DNA from: Paraburkholderia phytofirmans OLGA172
GTDB lineage: Bacteria; Pseudomonadota; Gammaproteobacteria; Burkholderiales; Burkholderiaceae
DNA: 64,000 nt
NCBI RefSeq assembly: GCF_001634365.1
Contig: NZ_CP014578.1
Location: 1,364,001-1,428,000, forward strand
Reading direction: 5' to 3'
Shown in pieces: positions 9,225-18,068 of this stretch. A program made the position numbers and the translations under genes. A model generated the notes under the pieces. It saw nothing but the letters and a program-made list of their open reading frames with translations. It did no database searches and had not been told where the DNA came from. Within the stretch, counting starts at the first letter, position 1. Every line of letters starts with the position of its first letter.

Positions 9225-12200
9225 GTGCCATTTTTTTTCATCGACCGCCCGGTCTTCGCATGGATTGTTGCGCTCGCCATTGTCGTGGCGGGCGCGCTCG
9301 CCATTCCGCTACTGCCGGTGGCGCAGTATCCGCGTCTTGCGCCGCCGCGCATCGTGATCAGCGCCACGTATCCGGGAGCCGCGACGGAAGTGGTCGATGC
9401 CAACGTCGGCAGCATTATCGAGGAGAGTCTCGATGGCGCCGACAATATGCTGTACTACGAAACGACCAGCGACAACCTCGGCGATCTCGAGATCGACGCG
9501 ACCTTTGCACCGGGCACCAATCCGGATCTTGCTCTGGTCGACATCCAGAACCGTCTCAAGCAGGTCGAGCCGCGCTTGCCGCAACAGGTCGTGCAGCAGG
9601 GCATCAGCGTATTCAAGGCGGCCAACACGTTCCTGATGCTGGTCGCGCTCACTTCCACGGATGGCTCGCGCGATTCCGTGCAATTGAGCGATTACCTGAG
9701 CCGCTACGTATTGCGCGAACTGAAACGCGCGCCGGGCGTGGGCGCGGCGGAGTTGTGGGACGCCGACGAAGCGCTGCGCATCTGGCTCGATCCGATGAAG
9801 CTGCGCGAGTACGGCCTCGGCGCCGCCGAAGTGAACGCCGCGATCGCCGCGCAGAACGCCACGGTAACGGCCGGTACGCTGGGCGACGCGCCATTCGTTC
9901 CAGGGCAGCAATTGACGGCCTCGGTGAGCGTGAAGGGACAACTGATCTCGCCTGCCGAGTTCGGACAGATTGTGCTGAAGGCGCTGCCCGACGGCTCGGC
10001 GGTGCGCTTGCGAGACGTCGCGCGGGTCGAACTTGGACGCGACAATTATTCGTTCTATTCACGTCTGAACGGTAAAGCGGCGGCGACCGTCGGCATTCAA
10101 CTCGGTCCGCGCGGCAATGCGCTCGAAACGTCGAATGCGATTCGCGCGCGACTCGCCGAGCTATCGAAAAGCTTGCCATCCGGTGTCTCCATCGAAATTC
10201 CGTTCGACAACGCGCATTTCGTGAAGATTGCCATTCGTGAAGTGCTCGTCACGCTGGTGGAAGCGGTGGTGCTGGTGTTCTTCGTGATGTGGCTGTTCCT
10301 GCGCGATCTACGCTATACGCTGGTGCCGACGGTGGTGATTCCCGTCACGCTGATGGGCGCGTTTCTCGCGATGTACGCCTGCGGCCTGTCGATCAACGTG
10401 TTCACGATGTTTGGCCTTGTGCTCGCAATCGGCATTCTCGTCGACGATGCGATCGTGGTGGTGGAAAGCGTGCATCGCGTGATGGAAGAAGAAGGCCTGC
10501 CGCCGCGTGAGGCCACCCGTAAAGCGATGTCGCAAATCGGCGGTGCGATCGTCGGCGTGACCGCGGTGCTGACGGCCGTGTTCGTGCCGATGGCGTTTTT
10601 CCCGGGTGGTGTCGGCGGTATTTACCGGCAATTCGCAGTGGCGATGATCGCGTCGATGCTGGTGTCGTCGTTCATGGCTTTGTCGTTGACGCCCGCATTG
10701 TGCGCGAATCTGCTGAAAGCGCATAAGCACCCGGTGAGTCGACGCGATGCCCGCCGCGGCCTGCTCGGCTTCGCGGCGCGGGCGGCGAGCCGGTTCATGT
10801 CCGGTTTCGATCGGGCCGCAAGCGGCTATCGCGGGCTGACCGCGCGTACGCTGCGCCGTATCGGACCGATGCTGGCAATCTATGCTGTACTGGTCGGTGT
10901 GTGCGCCGCGCTCTACTGGCAAATGCCTGGTGGATTTTTGCCGAGCGAAGACGAAGGCCAGTTGCAGGTGATGGTGCAATTGCCGGCTGGCGCGACGCAG
11001 GAGCGCACGCTCGCGGTGGTCCAGCGGATGGAAAAAATCCTGCACGCCGAACCCGCGATTGCGCACGTCACCAGTGTGATCGGCTGGAGTTTTACCGGCA
11101 GCGGTCAGAACGTGGCGATGGGCTTCGTCGAACTGAAAGACTGGGGCAAGCGCGACACCGATGCGATGGCGTTGCGCGACCGGCTCAACGAAAAGTTCGA
11201 CAAGATTCTCGACGGTGACGTGGAGGCGCAATTGCCACCTTCCGTGCCGGGACTCGGGCATTCGGACGGTTTCGTGTTCCGGCTCGAAGATCGCGGCGGA
11301 GTCGGACTGGACGCGTTGAAGGCGGCGCGCGAGCAACTGTTCGCGCAGGCCAAGGCGAGCCCGGTGCTCGCCTCGGTGCATTCGGAAGATCTGCCGGATG
11401 CGCCGCGCGTCGAACTCATCATCGACCGCGCGAAAGCGTACGCGCTCGGCGTGCCGTTCGACCGCATCGCCGATGTGCTGGGCAGCACCTTCGGCTCGAC
11501 GTATATCGACGACTTCCCCGCCGGTGGCCGGATGCGCCGCGTGATGATCGCCGCCGACGCCGCCACGCGGATGACCGAGAACGATCTGATGGCGCTCGCC
11601 GTGCCGAACTCAACCGGCGGCATGGTGCCGCTATCGGCGATCGCGTCGCTCCATTGGTCGATCGGTCCGGTGATGCTGAGCCGCTACAACGGCTATCCGT
11701 CACTCGACGTGAGCGGCCACGCGGCACCCGGCTACAGTTCGGGCGCGGCGATGGCGGAGATGGAGCGGCTCGCCGCTTCGCTGCCGGTCGGTGTCTCGTA
11801 CGACTGGGTCGACGCGGCGCGCGAAGAAACCGCGGCGGCACAGCTCACCCCGTTGCTGATCGGCTTGTCGCTGCTGGCCGTGTTCATGGCGCTGGCGGCC
11901 TTGTACGAAAGCTGGACGATCCCGCTTGCCGTGCTGATGGTCGTGCCGCTCGGCGTGATCGGCGCAGTCGCCGCGGTGCTGCTGCGCGGTATGCCAAACG
12001 ACGTGTACTTCAAGGTCGGCATGATTACCGTTATCGGCCTCGCGGCGAAGAACGCGATTCTGATCGTACAGTTCGCACGCGATCTATATCGCCAGGGCCT
12101 GCCATTGACGCGCGCCGTGACCGAAGCGGCCGCCGCGCGCTTCCGGCCGATCGTGATGACCTCGGCGGCGTTTCTGCTCGGCGTCGTGCCGTTGGTGGTG

Positions 12201-12398
12201 TCGAGCGGTGCGGGTGCCGAGAGCCGCCGCTCGATCGGCACCGGTGTGTTCGGCGGGGTGCTGGCGGCCACGCTGTTCGGTCTCGTGTTCGCGCCGGTCG
12301 CGTTTCATGCGGTCGCCTCTCTAACGTATAGCAGGCGGCGGCTCGCCGAGCTGCGCCGCAAGCGGTGCGCGCGTAGTTCGGCTGAAGTTGCCGGCTGA
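9225..12398 (+). CDS. RND efflux pump inner-membrane transporter (AcrB/MexB class), without partner genes
   Basis: A 1057-residue hydrophobe/amphiphile-efflux RND protein. The GTG at 9225 gives VPFFFIDRPVFAWIVALAIV, the invariant family N-terminus; the in-frame TTG at 9183 would add 14 atypical residues. Proton-relay residues are present: the Asp pair in GILVDDAIVVVE (TM4) and Lys in GLAAKNAILIVQF (TM10). Two large periplasmic porter loops separate TM1-2 and TM7-8. The protein should take drugs or other amphiphiles from the inner membrane and periplasm and pass them to an adaptor and an outer-membrane channel. Neither an AcrA-type adaptor nor a TolC/OprM-type channel lies next to it, so it must borrow them or is a leftover of a larger operon. 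Confidence 0.93.
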   Translation: MPFFFIDRPVFAWIVALAIVVAGALAIPLLPVAQYPRLAPPRIVISATYPGAATEVVDANVGSIIEESLDGADNMLYYETTSDNLGDLEIDATFAPGTNPDLALVDIQNRLKQVEPRLPQQVVQQGISVFKAANTFLMLVALTSTDGSRDSVQLSDYLSRYVLRELKRAPGVGAAELWDADEALRIWLDPMKLREYGLGAAEVNAAIAAQNATVTAGTLGDAPFVPGQQLTASVSVKGQLISPAEFGQIVLKALPDGSAVRLRDVARVELGRDNYSFYSRLNGKAAATVGIQLGPRGNALETSNAIRARLAELSKSLPSGVSIEIPFDNAHFVKIAIREVLVTLVEAVVLVFFVMWLFLRDLRYTLVPTVVIPVTLMGAFLAMYACGLSINVFTMFGLVLAIGILVDDAIVVVESVHRVMEEEGLPPREATRKAMSQIGGAIVGVTAVLTAVFVPMAFFPGGVGGIYRQFAVAMIASMLVSSFMALSLTPALCANLLKAHKHPVSRRDARRGLLGFAARAASRFMSGFDRAASGYRGLTARTLRRIGPMLAIYAVLVGVCAALYWQMPGGFLPSEDEGQLQVMVQLPAGATQERTLAVVQRMEKILHAEPAIAHVTSVIGWSFTGSGQNVAMGFVELKDWGKRDTDAMALRDRLNEKFDKILDGDVEAQLPPSVPGLGHSDGFVFRLEDRGGVGLDALKAAREQLFAQAKASPVLASVHSEDLPDAPRVELIIDRAKAYALGVPFDRIADVLGSTFGSTYIDDFPAGGRMRRVMIAADAATRMTENDLMALAVPNSTGGMVPLSAIASLHWSIGPVMLSRYNGYPSLDVSGHAAPGYSSGAAMAEMERLAASLPVGVSYDWVDAAREETAAAQLTPLLIGLSLLAVFMALAALYESWTIPLAVLMVVPLGVIGAVAAVLLRGMPNDVYFKVGMITVIGLAAKNAILIVQFARDLYRQGLPLTRAVTEAAAARFRPIVMTSAAFLLGVVPLVVSSGAGAESRRSIGTGVFGGVLAATLFGLVFAPVAFHAVASLTYSRRRLAELRRKRCARSSAEVAG

Positions 12399-12739
12399 GC
12401 CGGTAAAACGCCCTCCCTCTGCGTGCACGGGTCTGCTGTCCCCGACCCCGTGCCGCCATGCGCAAAGCATGGTCCTATGCCCCTTTCCACCGGTAAAGAA
12501 AATCAGTCGCCGCGCGCGCTGTGCGATCTCGCCCTGACGCTATCCGATAGCGGCGGATCGGCTATCTGCGCCGCATAAGTTCCGCGGCGCCGTGCCGCAT
12601 AGCGTACAGCGTGCGGGCGTCGCATGATTTTCAACAATTTGCGACGCAGCGACTCTTCAGTAGGGGGCCTCTTCTCTGCGATCCAGAGAGGTGCTTTGAA
12701 ACCCGTTAGTTCATCCAATTAATGTAGGACTACCTAGTT
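12399..12739 (+). other. 341-bp noncoding leader upstream of the 839-aa gene
   Basis: No coding gene seen. A small hairpin TCTCTG-CGATC-CAGAGA sits at 12673-12689, about 50 bp before the next start codon, and could act in the 5' leader. No promoter could be assigned with confidence. Confidence 0.4.
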
Positions 12740-15259
12740 ATGAAATCGCGTCAAAACGTTCTCGGCTCCGGCGAGGCCGGTTTCCATTCGCTGGACGACA
12801 TGCCCGATTGCATGAGCCGCGCCGCACCTGCCGGTCCGCTGATCGGCAGCGTCCGGTCGATGTGCCAGCGCCTTGGCGCGGCCGGCTGGCGCGAGATGCT
12901 GCTGGACGTGACCGGCGGCGCCTTCGACATGATGGCGCCCGACCTCGAAGCGGAGCTCGTGAAGCCGCTGCCGTGGATCGAGCGTCGCTTTGCGGGTTTC
13001 GGCGACTTCGCCGCAGCCGGGTGCGCTGCGATCCAGCCGGGGCAGCCCGACTTCAGTTTGCTCTACCACGCGCTCGCCGCGCCGTCGGTCGTCACGGGCC
13101 GCGATGGTGAATCGCTCGGCGCGTATCCGACGCTTGCCGAAATCGACACGCTCGAAAACTACATTTTTGCGGCTCGCCGCGTGTCGCTGAGCGAGTTGCG
13201 CGCCGAATGCGGCGCATGGCCGATCGCCGTATCGACATTCGCGACTCACTACCGCAACGCACCGATGGGCGTCAACGGCCGCCGTGCGCAGCTGTGCTTC
13301 TCGCGTGCGGGCGTCGCGCGGATCGGCAATCTCGAACCGCGCTATGAACCGATGTTGCGCGGCTTCGTCGGCTTCGACGAAAGCCGCCCCTTCGATTTCC
13401 GCGTCGTTCCGCGCCGCTTCTCGACGTACCTGGCGGTCCGCAGGCCGGTCGACCCGAACGGGCCGGCGCAGTTCGGGCCGCAGGACCGGCTCGATGACGA
13501 CGACCGCCGGCATTTCTGGGTGCCGGTTCACAAGCTGTTCAGCGGGCCGGAATGCATTGTCGGGATGGACCTGCAAGTCACCCTCAGGTGCCGGCTGCAG
13601 AACGACACGCTGGCTGCATTCCATCGCTTCCTCGATGCACAGGGTCTGGAGAACAACTGGTCCGGCGACTGTCTGGAAGAGTTTCCGTTTACGATCCGCA
13701 ACGAAATGATCGGATCGCTGACGATGGAGGCGCAGCACGGCCCCGGCGTGCTCGTGCCGCGGCCCAGCACGATGGTGGAGGAAGCGCGCTATCGGGGGGC
13801 GCGGCTCACGTTCCCTGTCGATCCGCGTTATTCGGGCAAGCCGGGCAGTTTTTTGCTTTCGTCACTGCTCGTGTTGCCTGGCGCACAGCCGCTGCGTTCC
13901 CCGCAATATCTCGACGACGCCGAACAGATGACGGCGCGGCCGGCGCCCCAATTCATCAACTTGCGCCATCGGGTCCGCGACGACCGGATCGACAATCTGA
14001 ACGACGAGCCTGGACTCATGGAGATCGTGGCTCGGGGCAACTACGAGGCGCAGCACTACGTCGATTTCAGCGGCGACGGCTGGGTCGCGTCGGCATGTCC
14101 TGAGCTTGCGTGTCAAGGCATCGTCGCGTCGACGCCGGCGTTCGCGATGATCGGCTTGCCGGACTTCCTGCCCAAACTGAGCCAGCGCGATCTGATGGTG
14201 TGGTGGCGTAACGACGTGCCCGCGCCGCTGCGCGACGCGTTGTGGGCGGTCCCGCCGCTCGCATTGTCGCAGACGCGCATCGCCGGCAACATCGAACTGG
14301 AGGGCGGCCTGTTCAGGATCGACGACGACACAGTCAGCGCGATCGTCTCGATGCCGCAGCGCATGGACGATGCACCCGAAAGCGCGACGCGGCAGACGGC
14401 GAATGGAGCAATCCGCTTCGACAAGGTCGGTTTGCCCGACGGCTCGCCGGGTGTCTTCGATCCGGGCTGGGACGCCAGCATGGGCGTGCGTCTGAGTGCG
14501 GACGGCACATTGAAGCGTTTTCTCGTGGGTCACGGACTCGGGTCGCCGTTCATCGAGGACGTGAAGCTGTGCGCCGCGCTCGGCGCCTACTGGCCCGGCG
14601 TCGCGCCGGACGCGACGCGACAGTATCAACCGGACAAGGAGTTGTGCGGCATCTCGTATCCCTGGCCGTCGGCGGTGCCGCTTACCGACGAAGAGCTCGG
14701 CATGGTGCCGTCGACGGAGGGGCCGATGAAGAACCGGTTCGTGCCGTGGGACGGCGTGTCCGGACCGCGCCGCGGCAGCTTCCAGGGGCGGCCGGTCATC
14801 GAGTATGAGGACGAGCGTCGCGTCGACCATATCGATCTGCAAGGCCGGATGACGGCGTTGCTCACGTCGCGGATCGATCTTGCGGATTTTCAGGCGCGTG
14901 TGTTGGCGATGGCCGCGGTGTATTGGAGCCTTGGTGTTCGCCCGCAACCCGGCGCGCCGGGCGACGTGAACCGCGTGCTGTGGGAAAAGGCGCAATGGGC
15001 AGTGTTCTCGTTCATCGCGGTTCTGCCAGACGATCCAGACTTCGTTCGCATCGCCGCGCAGACCGGCGCGGACCTCGACCCGGCGCGCCGCTCCTACCGC
15101 TTCGAGATGTTCCGCTGGGGCCGGCGTCATGCGGACCCCGGCAGCGTTCGTAAGGTGCTGGTGGACATCGAGGAAGAGGCAACGGCCTATTCAGATGGCA
15201 GAGTAGTCCTTATCAATCGCGGCGGATCATGGCGACTGGACGATACGATACCGATGTAG
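12740..15259 (+). CDS. Unrecognised 839-aa protein paired with a LodB/QhpG-like flavoprotein; candidate quinone-cofactor enzyme
   Basis: A soluble-looking 839-residue protein with no signal peptide or membrane segment; I cannot place it in a family with certainty. The C-terminal half (about 460-700) has blocks such as GLPDFLPKLSQRDLMVWW, PGVFDPGWDASMGV and HGLGSPFIEDVKLCAALG. Two close Cys-Trp pairs occur: Cys611/Trp618 (CAALGAYW) and Cys636/Trp642 (CGISYPW). In CTQ enzymes a Cys and a Trp are joined into cysteine tryptophylquinone; in quinohemoprotein amine dehydrogenase they are Cys37 and Trp43. The neighbour is a flavoprotein of the type that hydroxylates that Trp, overlapping this gene by 31 bp. 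A CTQ-dependent oxidase role is therefore inferred from context, not shown. The canonical LodA N-terminal motif is not evident. Confidence 0.6.
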   Translation: MKSRQNVLGSGEAGFHSLDDMPDCMSRAAPAGPLIGSVRSMCQRLGAAGWREMLLDVTGGAFDMMAPDLEAELVKPLPWIERRFAGFGDFAAAGCAAIQPGQPDFSLLYHALAAPSVVTGRDGESLGAYPTLAEIDTLENYIFAARRVSLSELRAECGAWPIAVSTFATHYRNAPMGVNGRRAQLCFSRAGVARIGNLEPRYEPMLRGFVGFDESRPFDFRVVPRRFSTYLAVRRPVDPNGPAQFGPQDRLDDDDRRHFWVPVHKLFSGPECIVGMDLQVTLRCRLQNDTLAAFHRFLDAQGLENNWSGDCLEEFPFTIRNEMIGSLTMEAQHGPGVLVPRPSTMVEEARYRGARLTFPVDPRYSGKPGSFLLSSLLVLPGAQPLRSPQYLDDAEQMTARPAPQFINLRHRVRDDRIDNLNDEPGLMEIVARGNYEAQHYVDFSGDGWVASACPELACQGIVASTPAFAMIGLPDFLPKLSQRDLMVWWRNDVPAPLRDALWAVPPLALSQTRIAGNIELEGGLFRIDDDTVSAIVSMPQRMDDAPESATRQTANGAIRFDKVGLPDGSPGVFDPGWDASMGVRLSADGTLKRFLVGHGLGSPFIEDVKLCAALGAYWPGVAPDATRQYQPDKELCGISYPWPSAVPLTDEELGMVPSTEGPMKNRFVPWDGVSGPRRGSFQGRPVIEYEDERRVDHIDLQGRMTALLTSRIDLADFQARVLAMAAVYWSLGVRPQPGAPGDVNRVLWEKAQWAVFSFIAVLPDDPDFVRIAAQTGADLDPARRSYRFEMFRWGRRHADPGSVRKVLVDIEEEATAYSDGRVVLINRGGSWRLDDTIPM

Positions 15260-16263
15260 TGATCGTTGGCGGTGGCCCGGCCGGCAGTGCGGCTGCGATT
15301 GCCTGCACGGCTCGCGCGCTGCGAGTGCGGCTGTTCGAGCGCGAAGGGTTCACCCGCGAACGTCCGGGCGAGACGTTGCATCCGGGCATCGAGCCAGTAC
15401 TGGAGCAGTTGGGCATCGGCAGCGCACGGCTCGCGTCGGTGACCGGCGCGCGCTATGAGGGGATCTGGATCGACTGGAACGGCGCACGGCGCTTCGAACT
15501 GTTTGGGCAGGACGTGCAAGGCGCATGGCGTGGTTTCCAGGTGCAGCGCAGTGCGTTCGACGCGATGCTGCTGGCGCGCGCCGCCGAAGCGGGTGCGCTC
15601 GTGCGCCAGCCTTGCGCGGTCTCGGGACTGCTGATGCGGGATGGCGTGGTGCGCGGCGTCGTCGCGGGCGGCGAACCGGTGACGGCGCACGTCGTGGTTG
15701 ACGCAAGCGGTTGCACGCAGTGGCTGCGCCGGCAACTGGGGATCGACGCCGCATCACGCTCGCCGCAACTGATCGCGCGTTATGGCTATGCGAACGGAAC
15801 GTGTCCGCAACGCGACGCCGCGCCGCAGATGAACGGTGATGCATCGGGTTGGATATGGACCGCGATGATCCGGCCGGGTACGTATCAATGGACCCGAGTG
15901 TCCTTGAACGGCGAGAAGGTTTCCGCGGACTGGATGCCCGACGAATTGCGCCATCTCGCACCACAAGGGCCATCGCGCGGCGCCGACGTCACCTGGCGGA
16001 TCGCGGGCGACGTTGCGCGTCCGGGCTGGTTCATGGTCGGCGATGCCGCCGCCGTGCTCGACCCCACCTCGTCGCATGGCGTGCTGAAGGCGATCTTGTC
16101 AGGCGTGACGGCAGCGCATCTGATCGCCGCCGTGCTTGCCGACAAGGCCTCGGCGGACGATGCCGCGCATGCCTATCACGACTGGCTTGAGGACTGGTTC
16201 AACACCGATGCCGCGCAATTGGCGCACTTTTACCGCGAGCTCGGCGTGAGCGGTTTTGGCTAG
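15229..16263 (+). CDS. FAD-dependent monooxygenase, LodB/QhpG-like (putative tryptophan-modifying maturase)
   Basis: A 344-residue flavoprotein. The N-terminal Rossmann motif VVIVGGGPAGSAAAI binds FAD. ERPGETLHPGIEPVLEQLG and the second FAD signature GDAAAVLDPTSSHGVLKAI are characteristic of LodB/QhpG and related halogenase-like monooxygenases. Known members hydroxylate a Trp in a partner protein on the way to cysteine tryptophylquinone (LodB for LodA; QhpG for the QHNDH gamma subunit). The ATG at 15229 lies inside the end of the 839-aa gene (31-bp overlap), so the two are almost certainly co-translated, which suggests that protein as its substrate. An alternative role in a small-molecule pathway is possible but has no supporting neighbours. 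Confidence 0.8.
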   Translation: MATGRYDTDVVIVGGGPAGSAAAIACTARALRVRLFEREGFTRERPGETLHPGIEPVLEQLGIGSARLASVTGARYEGIWIDWNGARRFELFGQDVQGAWRGFQVQRSAFDAMLLARAAEAGALVRQPCAVSGLLMRDGVVRGVVAGGEPVTAHVVVDASGCTQWLRRQLGIDAASRSPQLIARYGYANGTCPQRDAAPQMNGDASGWIWTAMIRPGTYQWTRVSLNGEKVSADWMPDELRHLAPQGPSRGADVTWRIAGDVARPGWFMVGDAAAVLDPTSSHGVLKAILSGVTAAHLIAAVLADKASADDAAHAYHDWLEDWFNTDAAQLAHFYRELGVSGFG

Positions 16264-16942
16264 GGCTCGCACTAGCCGGCCGGCGTCGCCGGGATTTGCA
16301 AAGGACCGCTGAATCGTCTGATTTTTACCCGATATGGCGCCAGTGAAGGGGGTAATTAGTCATATGTAAAAGAGGCTGGATGTTTCATTATGGAAACATT
16401 TTCACTCGGGTGAGGGACCGGCGTCGAAATGCTGAATCATAAATGTTTCGATAGATGTGCGGTTGTCGCATTGACACTGTCGACAAATTCCCGATTTGCG
16501 AATAAATGCCGGATTGAATGTTCATTATTTGCGAGGTTTCGATTTCATTTTTGAAACATTTTTTGGATTCGATTGTGGTGAATCACTGCCGCAAATCCGG
16601 CGATTCGCGATAAATTCGCGCACCCGCAGTGAGGACCTTAAAGCAAGTCCACGTAAGCTTTGCCGGTCTCATTGCGAATGGCGGTCCGGTATGGCTTGCC
16701 GCTATGCCGGATCCTATGCCGAAAGTCATATGAAACACGCAATAATCGTTTTCTTCATACATTGACTTTCTCGATGCCGATTTGTTTTTGAAATTTACTA
16801 TAGAGAAGTATTCCGCTAACATCACGCATAATCCGTGAAACGGCGATACCGGCGGTTTTCATCCGCCGGTATTTAAATTCGTCCATATCGGCCGGCCGAC
16901 GGGCAGCGGGGTCCACAACGTACGACAGTTTGGGGATAGATT
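16264..16942. promoter_or_regulatory. AT-rich 679-bp spacer with repeated TTTC...GAAA palindromes
   Basis: No convincing gene. Base composition is visibly lower in GC than on both sides. Two near-identical 20-bp sites, TTTCATTATGGAAACATTTT (16383-16402) and TTTCATTTTTGAAACATTTT (16543-16562), match at 18 of 20 positions and each contains a TTTC/GAAA inverted repeat. The first extends to TGTTTC-N6-GAAACA (16381-16398). Half sites occur at 16444-16449 (TGTTTC) and 16732-16737 (GAAACA). They precede a GlxA-like regulator gene and may be its operators. Confidence 0.5.
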
Positions 16943-17938
16943 ATGCCGCACATGCATCTGGATACTGCGAGGATTACCTGGTTACATACGCCGACGCTGA
17001 ACGTGCGTAGTGCAGCGCGGCGAATCGGCGTGTTGCTGTTTGACGGCTTCTGGCTGCTCGGGCCTGGCACGGTGGTCGAGATGTTCCAGACCGCCAACGA
17101 ACTTTCGGGCTCGCGGGCCGGCGAAGAGCCGCCGTATCAAGTTCAGTTTCTGTCGATGGACGGCGGCAGCGTCGCGAGTTCTTCGTCGGCGCGAATCTGG
17201 ACTGACCGTATCGACACACGTTACGGCAGCGGCTTCGACGTGCTGTTCATCGCAGGCGGCTACGGCGCACACGAGGCCGCGCTGGACGAACCGCTGCTGG
17301 GCTGGCTGCGATCGGTGCAAACGCGTACCCGTGCGATCGAGACGATCGGCGAGGGCCGTCTCGTCCTGGAAGCCGCGGGTCGCGCGGAGCACGACGGCCT
17401 TCAGGTGAACCGCTATCTGGGCAGCCCCACGGCCGATGCCGCGCGCAGCGCCGCCGACGATCGTAACGACTGTGCGCGCAGTGCGCTGATGTTCATCAAG
17501 CGCGACCTCGGCGCGGAACTCGCGCGCAGCGTCGCGGATCGGGTCATGCCGGGCATGGCCGCCAACTGGGTGCCGCTGCCGGCTGAAGGCGGCACACTCA
17601 GCGTGGCCGAGAAAATCCGTGCCGCCGCGCGCTGGATGGAGGCGAATTGCGATCGTCCGGTGTCGGTTGCCGACGCCGCGCAGGTGGCCGCGATGAGCGA
17701 GCGCAACTTTCTGCGCCGCTTCAAGCATGAAATGCAGGTCACGCCTTCTGACTATCTGCTGCAGGTGCGGCTGCGTATAGCCTGCAACTTTCTGACCGAA
17801 ACCGAATTGCCGGTCGACAAGATCGCGCGCCGCAGCGGCACTGGCAACGGCGATCGGCTCGCGAAGATATTCCGCAAACGCATGGCGCTCTCGCCTACCG
17901 AATATCGCGCGCGCAGCCGGGTGGCGAGCGAGGCGTAA
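16943..17938 (+). CDS. GlxA-type transcriptional regulator (DJ-1/PfpI-like domain plus AraC HTH)
   Basis: A 331-residue regulator. Residues about 25-190 form a DJ-1/PfpI-like domain (RIGVLLFDGFWLLGPGTVVE; DVLFIAGGYGAHEAAL). Residues about 215-325 carry two AraC helix-turn-helix motifs (VSVADAAQVAAMSERNFLRR; LPVDKIARRSGTGNGDRL) and the ending SPTEYRAR. In the family a 'VCTGAF' elbow normally follows the IAGG strand; here the corresponding segment is IETIGEGRLVLEAAG with no cysteine, and the part linking it to the HTH is shortened. The domain probably binds a ligand or is degenerate. It lies downstream of the AT-rich repeat region on the same strand as the flavoprotein operon and may regulate it. 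Confidence 0.85.
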   Translation: MPHMHLDTARITWLHTPTLNVRSAARRIGVLLFDGFWLLGPGTVVEMFQTANELSGSRAGEEPPYQVQFLSMDGGSVASSSSARIWTDRIDTRYGSGFDVLFIAGGYGAHEAALDEPLLGWLRSVQTRTRAIETIGEGRLVLEAAGRAEHDGLQVNRYLGSPTADAARSAADDRNDCARSALMFIKRDLGAELARSVADRVMPGMAANWVPLPAEGGTLSVAEKIRAAARWMEANCDRPVSVADAAQVAAMSERNFLRRFKHEMQVTPSDYLLQVRLRIACNFLTETELPVDKIARRSGTGNGDRLAKIFRKRMALSPTEYRARSRVASEA

Positions 17939-18068
17939 GCAAGCGCCGCTGTCATGCAGACGGCGCACCTCATTGCCGGTGGGAGCGTGGGTAGCGGCGT
18001 GCGCATCGGCGGCCGTGTTTTCTCCGGGCAGGCATCTTACGAGCACAGTGGCCATGGGCAACAAGGTA

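Noticed and set aside
12740..15259. Canonical LodA/GoxA oxidase
   Set aside because: The gene context fits, but I could not find the usual LodA N-terminal pattern, so only a candidate CTQ role is proposed.
16496..16765. 89-codon frame in the AT-rich spacer
   Set aside because: It crosses the repeated palindromes, has no ribosome site and no family-like pattern.
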